Assembly: GCF_900105495.1 (NCBI RefSeq)
Contig: NZ_FNTF01000002.1
Coordinates: 2,579,501 to 2,643,500 of the forward strand
Length of the DNA stretch: 64,000 bases
From: Pseudomonas frederiksbergensis
Lineage (GTDB): Bacteria; Pseudomonadota; Gammaproteobacteria; Pseudomonadales; Pseudomonadaceae
Direction: 5' to 3'
Shown piece after piece: positions 25,068 to 33,491 of the stretch. The translations under genes were made by a program, and so were the position numbers. How positions within the stretch are numbered: the stretch's first letter is position 1; each line of letters opens with the position of its first letter. Under the pieces are notes generated by a model. The model did not search any database, was not told the DNA's origin, and saw only the letters and a list, made by a program, of their open reading frames with translations.

Positions 25068-25768
25068 ACCTGCGGGTAGAAGTGGTGGCGCTGGATTGCT
25101 TGATGGTCCGTCTGTTCGATGAGATCAGCGAGGCCAACATGCCGTGGATGCTCGCCGCCAGTGAAAGTCTGCGTGCTGCGTTCGCCGGGCATCTGATCGA
25201 TCTGGTGCCGTCCTATACAACGTTGATGGTGCATTACGACCTGACCGCGTTGAGTCCGGCCCAGGCTCGGGAGCTGATCGCCGAGGCTTTGATCGATCTG
25301 TCGCCCAACGCCTGCACCCGCGGCAAATGTCATGTGTTGCCGGTCTGGTATGACTTGAGCGTTGGCCCGGAGTTGAGCCTGTTGTCCCAGCGCAGCGGAT
25401 TGGCCGTGGATGAAGTGATCCGCCGCCACAGCGAGCGCGAATATCAGGTGTTCGCCCTGGGTTTCGCGCCGGGTTTCGCTTTCATGGGGCTGGTGGAAGA
25501 AGCGCTGGCGGCGCCGCGTTTAAACACTCCGCGTAAAAAGGTGGCCGCGGGAAGCGTCGGCATCGCCGAACGGCAAACCGCCGCTTACCCGGTGGTGTCT
25601 CCCGGTGGCTGGAATCTGATCGGCCGCACCCCGGCCAAATTGTTCGACCGCGAACGCGACGGCTATAGCCTGATGCAACCGGGCGACACGGTGCGTTTCG
25701 AAGCCGTCAGCCATGCCGAATTCATCAATCTGGGCGGTGATGACACGCCGTTGGAGGCCCAGGCATGA
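25064..25768 (+). CDS. pxpB: 5-oxoprolinase subunit PxpB (KipI-like)
   Basis: A 234-residue allophanate hydrolase subunit 1 domain protein. The signature [15 protein letters not shown] lies near residue 130, followed by [18 protein letters not shown] and [16 protein letters not shown]. It pairs with PxpC to activate 5-oxoproline by phosphorylation or carboxylation-like chemistry in the PxpABC complex. The ATGA overlaps at both ends with pxpA and pxpC imply tight co-translation of the three subunits. Confidence 0.93.
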   Translation: MNLRVEVVALDCLMVRLFDEISEANMPWMLAASESLRAAFAGHLIDLVPSYTTLMVHYDLTALSPAQARELIAEALIDLSPNACTRGKCHVLPVWYDLSVGPELSLLSQRSGLAVDEVIRRHSEREYQVFALGFAPGFAFMGLVEEALAAPRLNTPRKKVAAGSVGIAERQTAAYPVVSPGGWNLIGRTPAKLFDRERDGYSLMQPGDTVRFEAVSHAEFINLGGDDTPLEAQA

Positions 25769-26691
25769 GCCGTCTATCAATACAAGCGAGTACACCGCTG
25801 TGCCTGTTGCAGGACGCTGGCCGTTTCGGCGTGCGGCATCTGGGCGTGACCCAGGGCGGGGCGGCGGATTGGCGATCGATGTCTTGGGCCAATTGGTTGC
25901 TGGGCAATAGCCTGGATGCACCGGTGATTGAAATCACCCTCGGCGGGTTTACCGTCGTCGCCGAAGAGGATTGCGTGCTGGCGTTGGCCGGGGCGGATCT
26001 GGGGGCGCAGGTGGATGGCGAGGCGTTGGCACCGTGGCGCAGTTTCAGGCTGAACAAAGGTCAACAGTTGCAATTCACTCAGCCGCTGCTTGGGGCCCGG
26101 GCTTATTTGGCGGCCCCGGGCGGATTTGATGCGCCAAAGGTGTTGGGCAGCAGCGCAACGGTGGTCCGTGAGGAACTCGGCGGGCTGGATGGCATGGGCC
26201 GGGCGTTGGCCAAAGATGCGCGGTTGAGCTACTCGGGCAGCTCGCTGCTTTTGCTGCGGGAACTGGCGCCCGAACAGGTACCGGATTTCAAACTCAACGC
26301 GCCGCTGGACCTGGTCCTTGGTGCGCAGATCGGCGAGTTCAGTGGACAGAGTTCGTTTGACGCGTTCAACAGTGTCTGGACCCTCGACAGCCGTGCCGAC
26401 CGGATGGGCATCCGCTTGCTGGGAACGGCGTTGCAGTATCAGGGTAAGCCGATGATTTCCGAAGGCATCCCGCTGGGTGCGGTTCAGGTGCCGCCGGACG
26501 GGCAGCCGATTGTGCTGCTCAATGATCGGCAGACCATTGGCGGCTATCCGCGATTGGGGGCGTTGACGCCATTGGCGTTGGCGCGGCTGGCGCAGTGTCT
26601 GCCGGGGACGAAGGTGCGGTTGAAGCCGGTGGTGCAGGATGTCGCGCATCGGGAGCATGTCGAATACCTGCGCCGGTTTGCCTCGCACTGA
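25765..26691 (+). CDS. pxpC: 5-oxoprolinase subunit PxpC (KipA-like)
   Basis: A 308-residue allophanate hydrolase subunit 2 domain protein. Typical stretches are QDAGRFGVRHLGVTQGGAAD near residue 12, NWLLGNSLDAPVIEITLGG and SDRMGIRL-type sequence (RADRMGIRLLG), then PPDGQPIVLLNDRQTIGGYP. It is the last gene of the MFS-pxpABC run. Its TGA (26689-26691) is formed with the first two bases of a family A repeat, so the repeat abuts the coding sequence. Confidence 0.93.
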   Translation: MSRLSIQASTPLCLLQDAGRFGVRHLGVTQGGAADWRSMSWANWLLGNSLDAPVIEITLGGFTVVAEEDCVLALAGADLGAQVDGEALAPWRSFRLNKGQQLQFTQPLLGARAYLAAPGGFDAPKVLGSSATVVREELGGLDGMGRALAKDARLSYSGSSLLLLRELAPEQVPDFKLNAPLDLVLGAQIGEFSGQSSFDAFNSVWTLDSRADRMGIRLLGTALQYQGKPMISEGIPLGAVQVPPDGQPIVLLNDRQTIGGYPRLGALTPLALARLAQCLPGTKVRLKPVVQDVAHREHVEYLRRFASH

Positions 26692-26792
26692 TCGTTCCCA
26701 CGCTCCGCGTGGGAATGCCGCCCGGGACGCTCCGCGTCCCTGTGACGCGAAGCGTCACTTGATGCATTCCCACGCAGAGCGTGGGAACGATC
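26690..26792. repeat. REP-type inverted repeat, family A
   Basis: GATCGTTCCCACGCTCCGCG to CGCAGAGCGTGGGAACGATC, beginning inside the pxpC stop codon. A further fragment, GTGTGGGAACGATC, follows at about 26805-26818, so the right end has been partly duplicated. Confidence 0.9.
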
Positions 26793-26823
26793 AACGATCA
26801 GCAGTGTGGGAACGATCAGCGCT

Positions 26824-28002
26824 CTATTTGGAAAGAAACCGCATCCCTTCCTCCAACCCCCGCAACGTCAGCGGGTACATCTGGTCGTTAATCAAGTCCC
26901 GCACGATGTTGGTCGACGACGTATAGCCCCACGTATCTTTCGGATACGGGTTGATCCAGATGACCTTCTTGTACTTCTCCATGAACCGCTGCATCCACAC
27001 ATAACCCGCTTCTTCGTTCCAGTGCTCGACGCTGCCGCCGGCCTGGGTGATTTCGTACGGGGCCATGGCGGCGTCACCGATGAAGATCACTTTGTAGTCG
27101 GCGCCGTATTTGTGCAGCAGGTCCTGGGTCGAGGTGCGCTCGGAGGTGCGGCGCATGTTGTTCTTCCACACCGATTCATAAACGAAGTTGTGGAAGTAGA
27201 AATACTCCAGGTGCTTGAACTCGGTCTTGCAGGCCGAGAACAGCTCTTCGCAAATCTTCACATGGGCGTCCATCGAGCCGCCGATGTCGAACAGCAGCAA
27301 CAGCTTGACGGTGTTACGCCGCTCGGGTCGCATCTGGATGTTCAGCAGCCCGGCATCGCGCGCGGTGTGGTCGATGGTGCCATCGATGTCCAGCTCTTCC
27401 GCCGCGCCCTGACGGGCGAATTTGCGCAGCCGTCGCAGGGCCACCTTGATGTTGCGCGTGCCCAGTTCCACCGAGTCATCGAGGTTTTTGTACTCGCGCT
27501 GATCCCAGACCTTGACCGCTTTGCCTTGGCGCTTGCCGGCATCGCCGACCCGAATGCCTTCCGGGTTGAAGCCACCGGAGCCAAACGGGCTGGTGCCGCC
27601 GGTGCCGATCCATTTGTTACCGCCGGCATGGCGTTCTTTCTGTTCTTCGAGGCGTTTCTTGAACTCTTCGATCAGCTTGTCCAGGCCGCCGAGGGACTGG
27701 ATCGCCGCGCGCTCTTCGTCGCTCAGCGAACGCTCGAACTCCTTGCGCAACCAGTCTTCCGGAATCAATGCCTGAAGGTGATCGTCGAGTTTTTCCAGGC
27801 CGTTGAAATAGGCACCGAACGCCCGGTCGAACTTGTCGAAATGCTTTTCGTCCTTCACCAGAATCGCCCGGGACAGGTAATAAAACTCGTCCATGTCGGC
27901 GAAGGTCACGCGCTGTTTCAGCGCGTTGATCAGGTCCAGCAGCTCTCGTACCGAGACCGGCACCTTGGCTGCGCGCATTTCATTGAACAGGTTAAGCAGC
28001 AT
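26824..28002 (-). CDS. VWA domain-containing CoxE-like protein
   Basis: A 392-residue protein with a charged helical N-terminal half and a C-terminal von Willebrand A domain. The MIDAS loop is D239-I-G-G-S243-M-D245, whereas the classical form is DxSxS, so the first serine is a glycine. Such proteins pair with MoxR ATPases as chaperone-like factors that help metal-cofactor insertion or complex assembly. It is the second gene of a pair, 33 bases after moxR, and GAGGG precedes its ATG. The client complex is not in the window. Confidence 0.88.
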   Translation of the reverse strand: MLLNLFNEMRAAKVPVSVRELLDLINALKQRVTFADMDEFYYLSRAILVKDEKHFDKFDRAFGAYFNGLEKLDDHLQALIPEDWLRKEFERSLSDEERAAIQSLGGLDKLIEEFKKRLEEQKERHAGGNKWIGTGGTSPFGSGGFNPEGIRVGDAGKRQGKAVKVWDQREYKNLDDSVELGTRNIKVALRRLRKFARQGAAEELDIDGTIDHTARDAGLLNIQMRPERRNTVKLLLLFDIGGSMDAHVKICEELFSACKTEFKHLEYFYFHNFVYESVWKNNMRRTSERTSTQDLLHKYGADYKVIFIGDAAMAPYEITQAGGSVEHWNEEAGYVWMQRFMEKYKKVIWINPYPKDTWGYTSSTNIVRDLINDQMYPLTLRGLEEGMRFLSK

Positions 28003-28035
28003 GGCTATCGCCCTCTATCTTGTTAAACAGAGGGA

Positions 28036-28881
28036 TCAGCGAGTGCCGCGACGGCTCATGAACGCCAGACGTTCAAGCAACTGCACGTCCTGTTCGTTCT
28101 TCACCAAAGCGCCGGCCAGCGGTGGAATGGCCTTGGTCGGATCGCGCTCGCGCAGTACCGCTTCACCGATGTTGTCGGCCATCAGCAGCTTCAGCCAGTC
28201 CACCAGTTCGGAGGTCGATGGCTTTTTCTTCAGGCCCGGCACCTTGCGCACGTCGAAGAACACGTCCAGCGCTTCGCTGACCAGGTCTTTCTTGATGTTC
28301 GGGTAATGCACGTCGACGATCCGCTGCATCGTGATGCGATCCGGGAAGGCGATGTAGTGGAAGAAGCAGCGGCGCAGGAAGGCGTCCGGCAGTTCTTTTT
28401 CATTGTTGGAGGTAATGATGATGATCGGGCGTTTCTTGGCCTTGATGGTCTCGTCGATCTCGTAGACGTAGAACTCCATCTTGTCGAGTTCTTGCAGCAG
28501 GTCGTTGGGGAATTCGATGTCGGCCTTGTCGATTTCGTCGATCAGCAAAATCACCCGCTCTTCGGATTCGAAGGCTTCCCAGAGCTTGCCCTTTTTCAGG
28601 TAATTGCGAACGTCGTGGACCTTTTCCGTGCCCAGTTGCGAGTCGCGCAGACGGCTGACCGCGTCGTACTCGTACAGGCCCTGATGCGCCTTGGTGGTGG
28701 ATTTGATGTGCCAGGTGATCAGTCTGGCGCCGAAGGACTCGGCCAGTTGCTCGGCGAGCATGGTCTTGCCGGTGCCCGGTTCGCCCTTGACCAGCAGTGG
28801 ACGCTCCAGCGTGATGGCGGCGTTGATCGCCAGCTTCAGGTCATCGGTGGCGACGTAGGCCGGGGTGCCTTCGAACTTCAT
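28036..28881 (-). CDS. MoxR-family AAA ATPase
   Basis: A 281-residue AAA+ ATPase. Walker A is GEPGTGKT at residues 33-40, Walker B is ILLIDEID with D115-E116, and sensor 1 lies in PIIIITSNNEKELPD; an arginine finger is plausible in FLRRCFFHY. MoxR ATPases work with VWA proteins to remodel or activate protein complexes. GAGGA precedes the ATG, and the VWA gene follows at once on the same strand. Confidence 0.92.
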   Translation of the reverse strand: MKFEGTPAYVATDDLKLAINAAITLERPLLVKGEPGTGKTMLAEQLAESFGARLITWHIKSTTKAHQGLYEYDAVSRLRDSQLGTEKVHDVRNYLKKGKLWEAFESEERVILLIDEIDKADIEFPNDLLQELDKMEFYVYEIDETIKAKKRPIIIITSNNEKELPDAFLRRCFFHYIAFPDRITMQRIVDVHYPNIKKDLVSEALDVFFDVRKVPGLKKKPSTSELVDWLKLLMADNIGEAVLRERDPTKAIPPLAGALVKNEQDVQLLERLAFMSRRGTR

Positions 28882-29052
28882 CTGCTAATCCTCGAACGGT
28901 AAACGCCGACCTGAGCGAAGCAGGGCGGGGCGCAATAATGGGTCAGGCTCGACTATAACGCGGTGCCCGGTCGACTGTGAACGCAGACGGCTTATTCAGT
29001 CTCTGAATGGGGCGTCACATCTTGACTCAGTCTCGGCCCCTAGCCAGTATTG

Positions 29053-29077
29053 AGCTATCGCCATTTTGGCGATAGCT
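29053..29077. promoter_or_regulatory. perfect 10-bp palindrome before the DUF4160 gene
   Basis: AGCTATCGCC (29053-29062), spacer ATTTT, GGCGATAGCT (29068-29077): a perfect inverted repeat ending 8 bases before ATG 29086. Its place over the likely promoter or leader of a two-gene module whose second protein carries an HTH suggests an autoregulatory operator. As RNA it could also fold into a hairpin that controls translation. Confidence 0.6.
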
Positions 29078-29085
29078 TGCGGGGC

Positions 29086-29316
29086 ATGTCTACTAAATAC
29101 CGATTTCGCGATACGTACCGCATTCAGTTGCGCGAGAAGGACCACCCGCCGCCCCATGTTCACCTGACCGGCGGCGGGCTCGACGTGATGCTTAGCCTTG
29201 CAACCGTCGAAGTGATGGTGGGCAAGGCGCCGCCGCTGATTATCAAGGAAGCGCTGGCGTGGGTCAGGGCCCATCAGGTGCAATTGCTGGAGGATTGGAA
29301 ACGATGTTACCCATGA
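29086..29316 (+). CDS. DUF4160 domain protein, possible toxin-like partner
   Basis: A 76-residue basic protein with the DUF4160 hallmark: FRDTYRIQLREKDHPPPHVH, with the HPPPHVH core at about residues 24-30. Proteins of this family are commonly encoded next to DUF2442 proteins and are suspected of forming toxin-antitoxin-like modules; activity is unproven as far as I know. ATG 29086 is preferred to an upstream TTG because the palindrome 29053-29077 lies between. The end overlaps the DUF2442 gene by 13 bases. Confidence 0.85.
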   Translation: MSTKYRFRDTYRIQLREKDHPPPHVHLTGGGLDVMLSLATVEVMVGKAPPLIIKEALAWVRAHQVQLLEDWKRCYP

Positions 29317-29807
29317 AACGACCACGGCTGTCGTCCGTGCAGGCGTTGCCGGATTACCGCCTTATGCTGACCTTTATCGATGGTCAGCAACTGAAGCTCG
29401 ATTTGAGTCGGGACCTGCGCGCCTATCCAGGGTTGCAACCCTTGTTGGAAATGAGCGCTTTCAATGGGGCAACCCTGGGCGACGATGGCTGGAGTGTCGA
29501 CTGGCCGGAACTGGACATCCAGATCGGCGCAGACACCCTGTATCTGGATGCTCTCGCACAAAATGCAGTGGACGAAAACACCCGGATCTTCATCGACTGG
29601 CGTGCCCGCACCGGGTTGCCGCTCAATCAGGCGGCCGAAGCGCTGGGGGTCAGTGCCCGCAGCATCACGCGCTACAGCAGTGGTCGAGAAGTTGTCCCGC
29701 GATCGCTGGCGCTGGCCTGCCTGGGTTGGGACTTCTTGCAGCAGCAATCGAACCCGGCGCGGGCGGCTGAAGAAACCGGTCGTTACACCGTTATACGTAA
29801 GCCTTAA
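29304..29807 (+). CDS. DUF2442 protein with C-terminal HTH
   Basis: A 167-residue protein with an N-terminal DUF2442 domain (about residues 8-80; YRLMLTFIDGQQLKLDL, then WPELDIQIGADTLY). The C-terminal XRE-like helix-turn-helix is LPLNQAAEALGVSARSITRY, with RSLALACLGWD after it. I infer a DNA-binding antitoxin-like or autorepressor role with the DUF4160 partner. GGAGG lies 10 bases before ATG 29304; ATG 29313, which would give an ATGA overlap, is the alternative. Its TAA shares a TTAA site with the convergent DUF748 gene. Confidence 0.85.
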   Translation: MLPMKRPRLSSVQALPDYRLMLTFIDGQQLKLDLSRDLRAYPGLQPLLEMSAFNGATLGDDGWSVDWPELDIQIGADTLYLDALAQNAVDENTRIFIDWRARTGLPLNQAAEALGVSARSITRYSSGREVVPRSLALACLGWDFLQQQSNPARAAEETGRYTVIRKP

Positions 29808-30880
29808 CCGGCGTCCGGCTTGGGCCGTTCGTATTGGGCGTTGAACGCCTGGACGAAGCCGTTGCGCAAAATCTGCAAAAAAGCCTCGAATGCGCTGATA
29901 TCCCGCTGATGCACGCTGCCCCTGAGTTGTACGCGAGTGGCGAACTGGTTTTTCGGCTGGTTCTTCAGCACATTCTCGGTGCCCCCCACGAGTGCTTCCC
30001 AGATGGAGCGAAAAATCCCTTTGTCTTTGTTTTCCACGTCCTGTTGCCAATTGAATACATCGACGTCCTTCAGCAGCGGTTTGATGTAACCCGTCAATTG
30101 AGCTTTTTTTGCCTCGGCTTCAATGACCACATCTCCGTGACCGGCATTGAAGTCGAACTTGCCATACGCCGAGGCGAAGTCGTTCATGCGTTTGAGTTCG
30201 ATGTTTTTGACCCGCAGGCGAAATTCGAAATCTTCAAAGTTGCTTAAAGGGTCGAAGGTCGCGGTGGTTTCCAGCGGTGCGTGTCCCAGCAACAGGGCTT
30301 TGCCGTCGAAACGGGCGTCGCGTTTGCCTTTGGTGTCGACCACGTTGGTCAGGTTGTAAACGCTGGCATTGACCTGGGTGGCATTCATGTTCACGGGCGG
30401 TTTTGAATTGAAGTTTCGAAAGGTCACCCGCCCGTCGTTGATCCGCACTTCGTTCAGGGTTATCGGCAGCAGTTTTTCCAATTGTGCCCGCCAATCGGTG
30501 CCTTGACCGGTCTGGGAGTTTTTCTTGTTGGCACCGCCGTCGACGAAGTTCACCTCGGGTTTGTCGAACTGCGCCTCGGCCACCACGGCGTGGTCATACC
30601 AGAGCGAGTGCCAGCTGACGGAGAGGTCAATCAATGGCGCGTTGACGAAAGGCACGGGGACCTTGCCATTGACCTTGACGATTTTCAGTCCGTTGATTTT
30701 GTAGGCGCCACGCCACAAAGCCAGGTCTACGTCGGTAATCTGGCCGCGATAATCCCCCATGTTCGCCAATCTCTCGTTGAGGTAATCGCGCACCAGATAG
30801 GGCAGGGCGACATGCAGCGCAATCAGCAGCACAACGAGGCCGGCGAGGGTCCATAGGGGCCAACTGTATCTGCGTTTCAT
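29804..30880 (-). CDS. DUF748 (AsmA-like) envelope protein
   Basis: A 358-residue protein with one N-terminal membrane anchor (WTLAGLVVLLIALHVALPYL) and a long beta-rich periplasmic part typical of DUF748. Members belong to the AsmA-like group implicated in lipid traffic or outer-membrane maintenance; this role is family-level inference. The start at 30880 puts the anchor at residues 8-28. The gene stands alone between the DUF2442 and cysK genes. Confidence 0.85.
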   Translation of the reverse strand: MKRRYSWPLWTLAGLVVLLIALHVALPYLVRDYLNERLANMGDYRGQITDVDLALWRGAYKINGLKIVKVNGKVPVPFVNAPLIDLSVSWHSLWYDHAVVAEAQFDKPEVNFVDGGANKKNSQTGQGTDWRAQLEKLLPITLNEVRINDGRVTFRNFNSKPPVNMNATQVNASVYNLTNVVDTKGKRDARFDGKALLLGHAPLETTATFDPLSNFEDFEFRLRVKNIELKRMNDFASAYGKFDFNAGHGDVVIEAEAKKAQLTGYIKPLLKDVDVFNWQQDVENKDKGIFRSIWEALVGGTENVLKNQPKNQFATRVQLRGSVHQRDISAFEAFLQILRNGFVQAFNAQYERPKPDAG

Positions 30881-31006
30881 GATGGCAAATCTCTGGCGTT
30901 GTAAAGCCATTGACTACGGCGGTTCCAGGACGTTCGACTGACTGGACGACCAAGGGCAACAGGCATACCTTGGAGAGCTTATTTAACGCTGTATAAGGAC
31001 CCAGCC

Positions 31007-31981
31007 ATGAGCCGTATCTACGCTGACAACGCCCATTCCATCGGCAATACACCGCTGGTGCAGATCAACCGTATCGCCCCGCGCGGCGTGACCATCCTGG
31101 CCAAGATCGAAGGGCGTAACCCTGGTTATTCGGTCAAGTGCCGGATCGGTGCGAGCATGATCTGGGACGCCGAAAGCACCGGCAAACTCAAGCCGGGCAT
31201 GACCATCGTCGAACCGACCTCAGGCAACACCGGTATCGGCCTGGCGTTCGTTGCTGCGGCTCGCGGTTACAAGCTGATGCTGACCATGCCGGCATCCATG
31301 AGTATCGAGCGACGCAAAGTGCTCAAGGCTTTGGGCGCCGAACTGGTACTGACCGAACCGGCCAAGGGCATGAAAGGAGCGATCGAAAAGGCGGCTGAAA
31401 TTGTCGCCAGCGCTCCGGCGACCTACTTCATGCCGTCGCAGTTTGAAAACCCGGCCAACCCGGCCATCCACGAAAAAACGACGGGACCGGAAATCTGGAA
31501 CGACACCGACGGTGCAGTCGATGTACTGGTGGCAGGCGTCGGAACAGGTGGGACCATTACCGGGGTTTCGCGGTATATCAAGAATACCCAGGGCAAGCCG
31601 ATTATTTCGGTGGCGGTGGAACCTGTGGTGTCGCCGGTCATCACCCAGGCAATAGCCGGTGAAGAAATCAAGCCGAGCCCTCACAAGATCCAGGGCATCG
31701 GCGCCGGTTTTGTGCCGAAGAATCTTGATCTGTCGATGGTCGATCGGGTTGAGTTGGTCAGCGATGAAGAATCCAAGGCCATGGCCCTGCGCCTGATGCA
31801 GGAAGAAGGGATTTTGAGCGGCATTTCCTGCGGCGCCGCCATGGCGGTGGCCGTCCGCCTGGCTGAAACCCCGGAAATGCAGGGCAAGACCATCGTGGTA
31901 ATCCTGCCGGATTCTGGTGAGCGTTACCTGTCGAGCATGCTGTTCAGTGATCTGTTTACCGAGCAGGAGAATCAGCAGTAG
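31007..31981 (+). CDS. cysK: cysteine synthase A
   Basis: A 324-residue PLP enzyme, O-acetylserine sulfhydrylase, which makes cysteine from O-acetylserine and sulfide. The PLP lysine is K44 ([11 protein letters not shown]), the substrate loop is [12 protein letters not shown], the phosphate-binding loop is [10 protein letters not shown] and the serine facing the PLP ring nitrogen is in [13 protein letters not shown] precedes the ATG. A dyad CTTAT-N10-ATAAG (30978-30997) ends in the ribosome binding site region and could be a LysR-type (CysB) or other operator; this is speculative. Confidence 0.94.
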   Translation: MSRIYADNAHSIGNTPLVQINRIAPRGVTILAKIEGRNPGYSVKCRIGASMIWDAESTGKLKPGMTIVEPTSGNTGIGLAFVAAARGYKLMLTMPASMSIERRKVLKALGAELVLTEPAKGMKGAIEKAAEIVASAPATYFMPSQFENPANPAIHEKTTGPEIWNDTDGAVDVLVAGVGTGGTITGVSRYIKNTQGKPIISVAVEPVVSPVITQAIAGEEIKPSPHKIQGIGAGFVPKNLDLSMVDRVELVSDEESKAMALRLMQEEGILSGISCGAAMAVAVRLAETPEMQGKTIVVILPDSGERYLSSMLFSDLFTEQENQQ

Positions 31982-32008
31982 GCGTTGCGATTTCAGATTA
32001 AGCGGGGA

Positions 32009-32032
32009 GGGGGTTGATTCGGGTCAGCCCCC
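32009..32032. other. hairpin after cysK
   Basis: GGGGGTTGA (32009-32017) and TCAGCCCCC (32024-32032) form a stable stem with one wobble pair and a 6-base loop. There is no T-run after it, so it may protect the mRNA end or help Rho-dependent termination rather than act as an intrinsic terminator. Confidence 0.45.
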
Positions 32033-32050
32033 GTTCAGGAACCTTGTGTT

Positions 32051-32076
32051 AAGAAGTGCGTCATTGCGCATTTCTT
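32051..32076. promoter_or_regulatory. hairpin upstream of lpxO
   Basis: AAGAAGTGCG (32051-32060), loop TCATTG, CGCATTTCTT (32067-32076): a 10-bp stem with one wobble, 117 bases before the lpxO start. It could be an operator, part of the lpxO leader or a processing site for the cysK message. No T-run follows. Confidence 0.4.
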
Positions 32077-32193
32077 GACACTGAATGTCGAGAAACACGG
32101 GATTCTTCCCGAGGCCGGTCATGTTGATCATGGCTGGCTGCCACGTCGGGTAAATGGCGTTGCGCGAAGTTGTCTACTATCAAGGAGTTGTTG

Positions 32194-33132
32194 ATGACCG
32201 TTTCATTTGCCGCAAAGACGTCGTTTTTGTTGCTGTTCTTCGGCAGCACTCTCTACGTGCACTTGCGCGGCAAGGCGCGTTTGCCGGTCTTGCGTCAGTT
32301 CGTCAACCACTCGGCGTTGTTCGCGCCTTATAACGCCTTGATGTACCTGTTCTCCAGCGTGCCATCCAAACCGTATCTTGACCGCAGCAAGTTTCCGGAA
32401 CTGGATGTGCTCAAGGACAACTGGGAAGTTATCCGCGACGAAGCGATGCATTTGTTCGACGAGGGTTACATCCGCGCCGCCGAAAGAAACAACGACGCCG
32501 GGTTCGGTTCGTTCTTCAAGAAAGGCTGGAAGCGCTTTTACCTCAAGTGGTACGACAAACCACTGCCATCAGCCGAAGCCCTGTGCCCGAAAACCGTGGC
32601 ACTGCTCAGCCGCATTCCCAACGTCAAAGGCGCCATGTTCGCGTTGTTGCCAGGCGGCAGCCACCTCAACCCGCACCGTGATCCGTTCGGCGGTTCCCTG
32701 CGTTATCACTTGGGGCTATCGACGCCGAACTCTGATGATTGCCGGATCTTCGTCGACGGTCAGGTCTACGCCTGGCGTGATGGCGAAGACGTGATGTTCG
32801 ACGAAACCTACGTACATTGGGTCAAGAACGAAACCGACAAGACTCGGGTTATCCTTTTTTGCGACATCGAACGACCGCTGAGCAACCGCCTGATGACTCG
32901 TCTCAACCGCAGGGTCAGTGGCTTTTTGGGTCGCGCCACGGCACCGCAGAATCTTGAAGATGAACATGTTGGCGGGATTAATCATGTTTACGCATGGAGC
33001 AAGCATTCCAGTGACAAGTTCAGTGGCGCGATAAAACGGTGGAAGCGTCGCAATCCCAAGGCGTACCGAGTGCTGCGGCCAGTGCTCGCAGTGCTGGTGT
33101 TGACGTGGTTGGGGTATTGGTTATTTGGGTAA
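32194..33132 (+). CDS. lpxO: lipid A 2-hydroxylase LpxO
   Basis: A 312-residue Fe(II)/2-oxoglutarate dioxygenase of the aspartyl/asparaginyl hydroxylase fold that adds a 2-hydroxyl to a lipid A secondary acyl chain at the inner membrane. Hydrophobic segments lie at the N-terminus (residues 7-20) and the extreme C-terminus (VLAVLVLTWLGYWLFG). The iron and cosubstrate residues are visible: H161 in NPHRDPF, H208 in YVHWVKN and R218 in TRVILF. AGGAG lies 7 bases before the ATG. An intrinsic terminator follows at 33151. Together with eptA it makes two lipid A modification genes in this window. Confidence 0.9.
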   Translation: MTVSFAAKTSFLLLFFGSTLYVHLRGKARLPVLRQFVNHSALFAPYNALMYLFSSVPSKPYLDRSKFPELDVLKDNWEVIRDEAMHLFDEGYIRAAERNNDAGFGSFFKKGWKRFYLKWYDKPLPSAEALCPKTVALLSRIPNVKGAMFALLPGGSHLNPHRDPFGGSLRYHLGLSTPNSDDCRIFVDGQVYAWRDGEDVMFDETYVHWVKNETDKTRVILFCDIERPLSNRLMTRLNRRVSGFLGRATAPQNLEDEHVGGINHVYAWSKHSSDKFSGAIKRWKRRNPKAYRVLRPVLAVLVLTWLGYWLFG

Positions 33133-33150
33133 TCTCGATTCCTGAATGAA

Positions 33151-33177
33151 AAAAACGCTCCTTAGGGAGCGTTTTTT
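33151..33177 (+). terminator. intrinsic terminator after lpxO
   Basis: AAAAACGCTCC, loop TTAG, GGAGCGTTTTTT: a GC-rich stem followed by a T-run, 18 bases after the lpxO stop. The A-run on the left arm lets it act in both directions, though no minus-strand gene ends here. Confidence 0.88.
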
Positions 33178-33274
33178 ATGCAGCCTGTTCGCCAAGGGAT
33201 TGGTGTAAGACGCTTGCTCATGGGTTCTTCAGCCAAGTCATTGCAATCCATGTCAGTCGCTGGTTATAGTCGGC

Positions 33275-33306
33275 GCTCGGTGAGTTTCATGACTCACCTC
33301 CCGAGC
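33275..33306 (+). promoter_or_regulatory. leader hairpin before a small ORF
   Basis: GCTCGG (33275-33280) pairs with CCGAGC (33301-33306), and GGTGAGT (33279-33285) can pair with ACTCACC (33292-33298) around the loop TTCATG. The 3' side contains CCTCC, an anti-Shine-Dalgarno-like string. It ends 20 bases before a 54-codon ORF and lies in the leader of a DMT transporter gene. Alternative pairings suggest an RNA switch or attenuator; this is inference. Confidence 0.45.
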
Positions 33307-33326
33307 CCTCAAAAAAGATCAGCCCA

Positions 33327-33491
33327 ATGCCTGCTTCCCTCATCAACGCGGTAGTCGATTCAGCGGTCAACGCTGGCGTCGTGCCGTGCGGGAATCAGCA
33401 GCCTGCGCAGATCAGTCATTACCCCCCACCTGTCAGTAGCACGCCGGTGTGCGCAGTCGTATCACCGCCAGGCGTTGGCTTCTCGGGCTGA
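33327..33491 (+). CDS. 54-residue leader-like ORF with a PPP motif
   Basis: ATG 33327 to TGA 33491 encodes 54 residues beginning MPASLINAVVDSAVNAGVVP and containing CGNQQPAQ and HYPPPVSSTPVCAVV. It has no membrane segment. The start has only a weak AAAGA-type ribosome binding site. The string of three prolines, a known ribosome-stalling sequence relieved by EF-P, and the position 105 bases before a DMT transporter gene suggest a regulatory leader peptide. I have a faint memory of similar small Pseudomonas proteins, but nothing firm. It could instead be an independent small protein. Confidence 0.5.
   Translation: MPASLINAVVDSAVNAGVVPCGNQQPAQISHYPPPVSSTPVCAVVSPPGVGFSG

Noticed and set aside
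26639..26926. Small frames across family A repeats encoding peptides with HAERGND or GAWERS strings (also near 21662-21973 and 37331-37627)
   Set aside because: They are translations of the repeat itself, recur wherever the repeat occurs and lack start signals.
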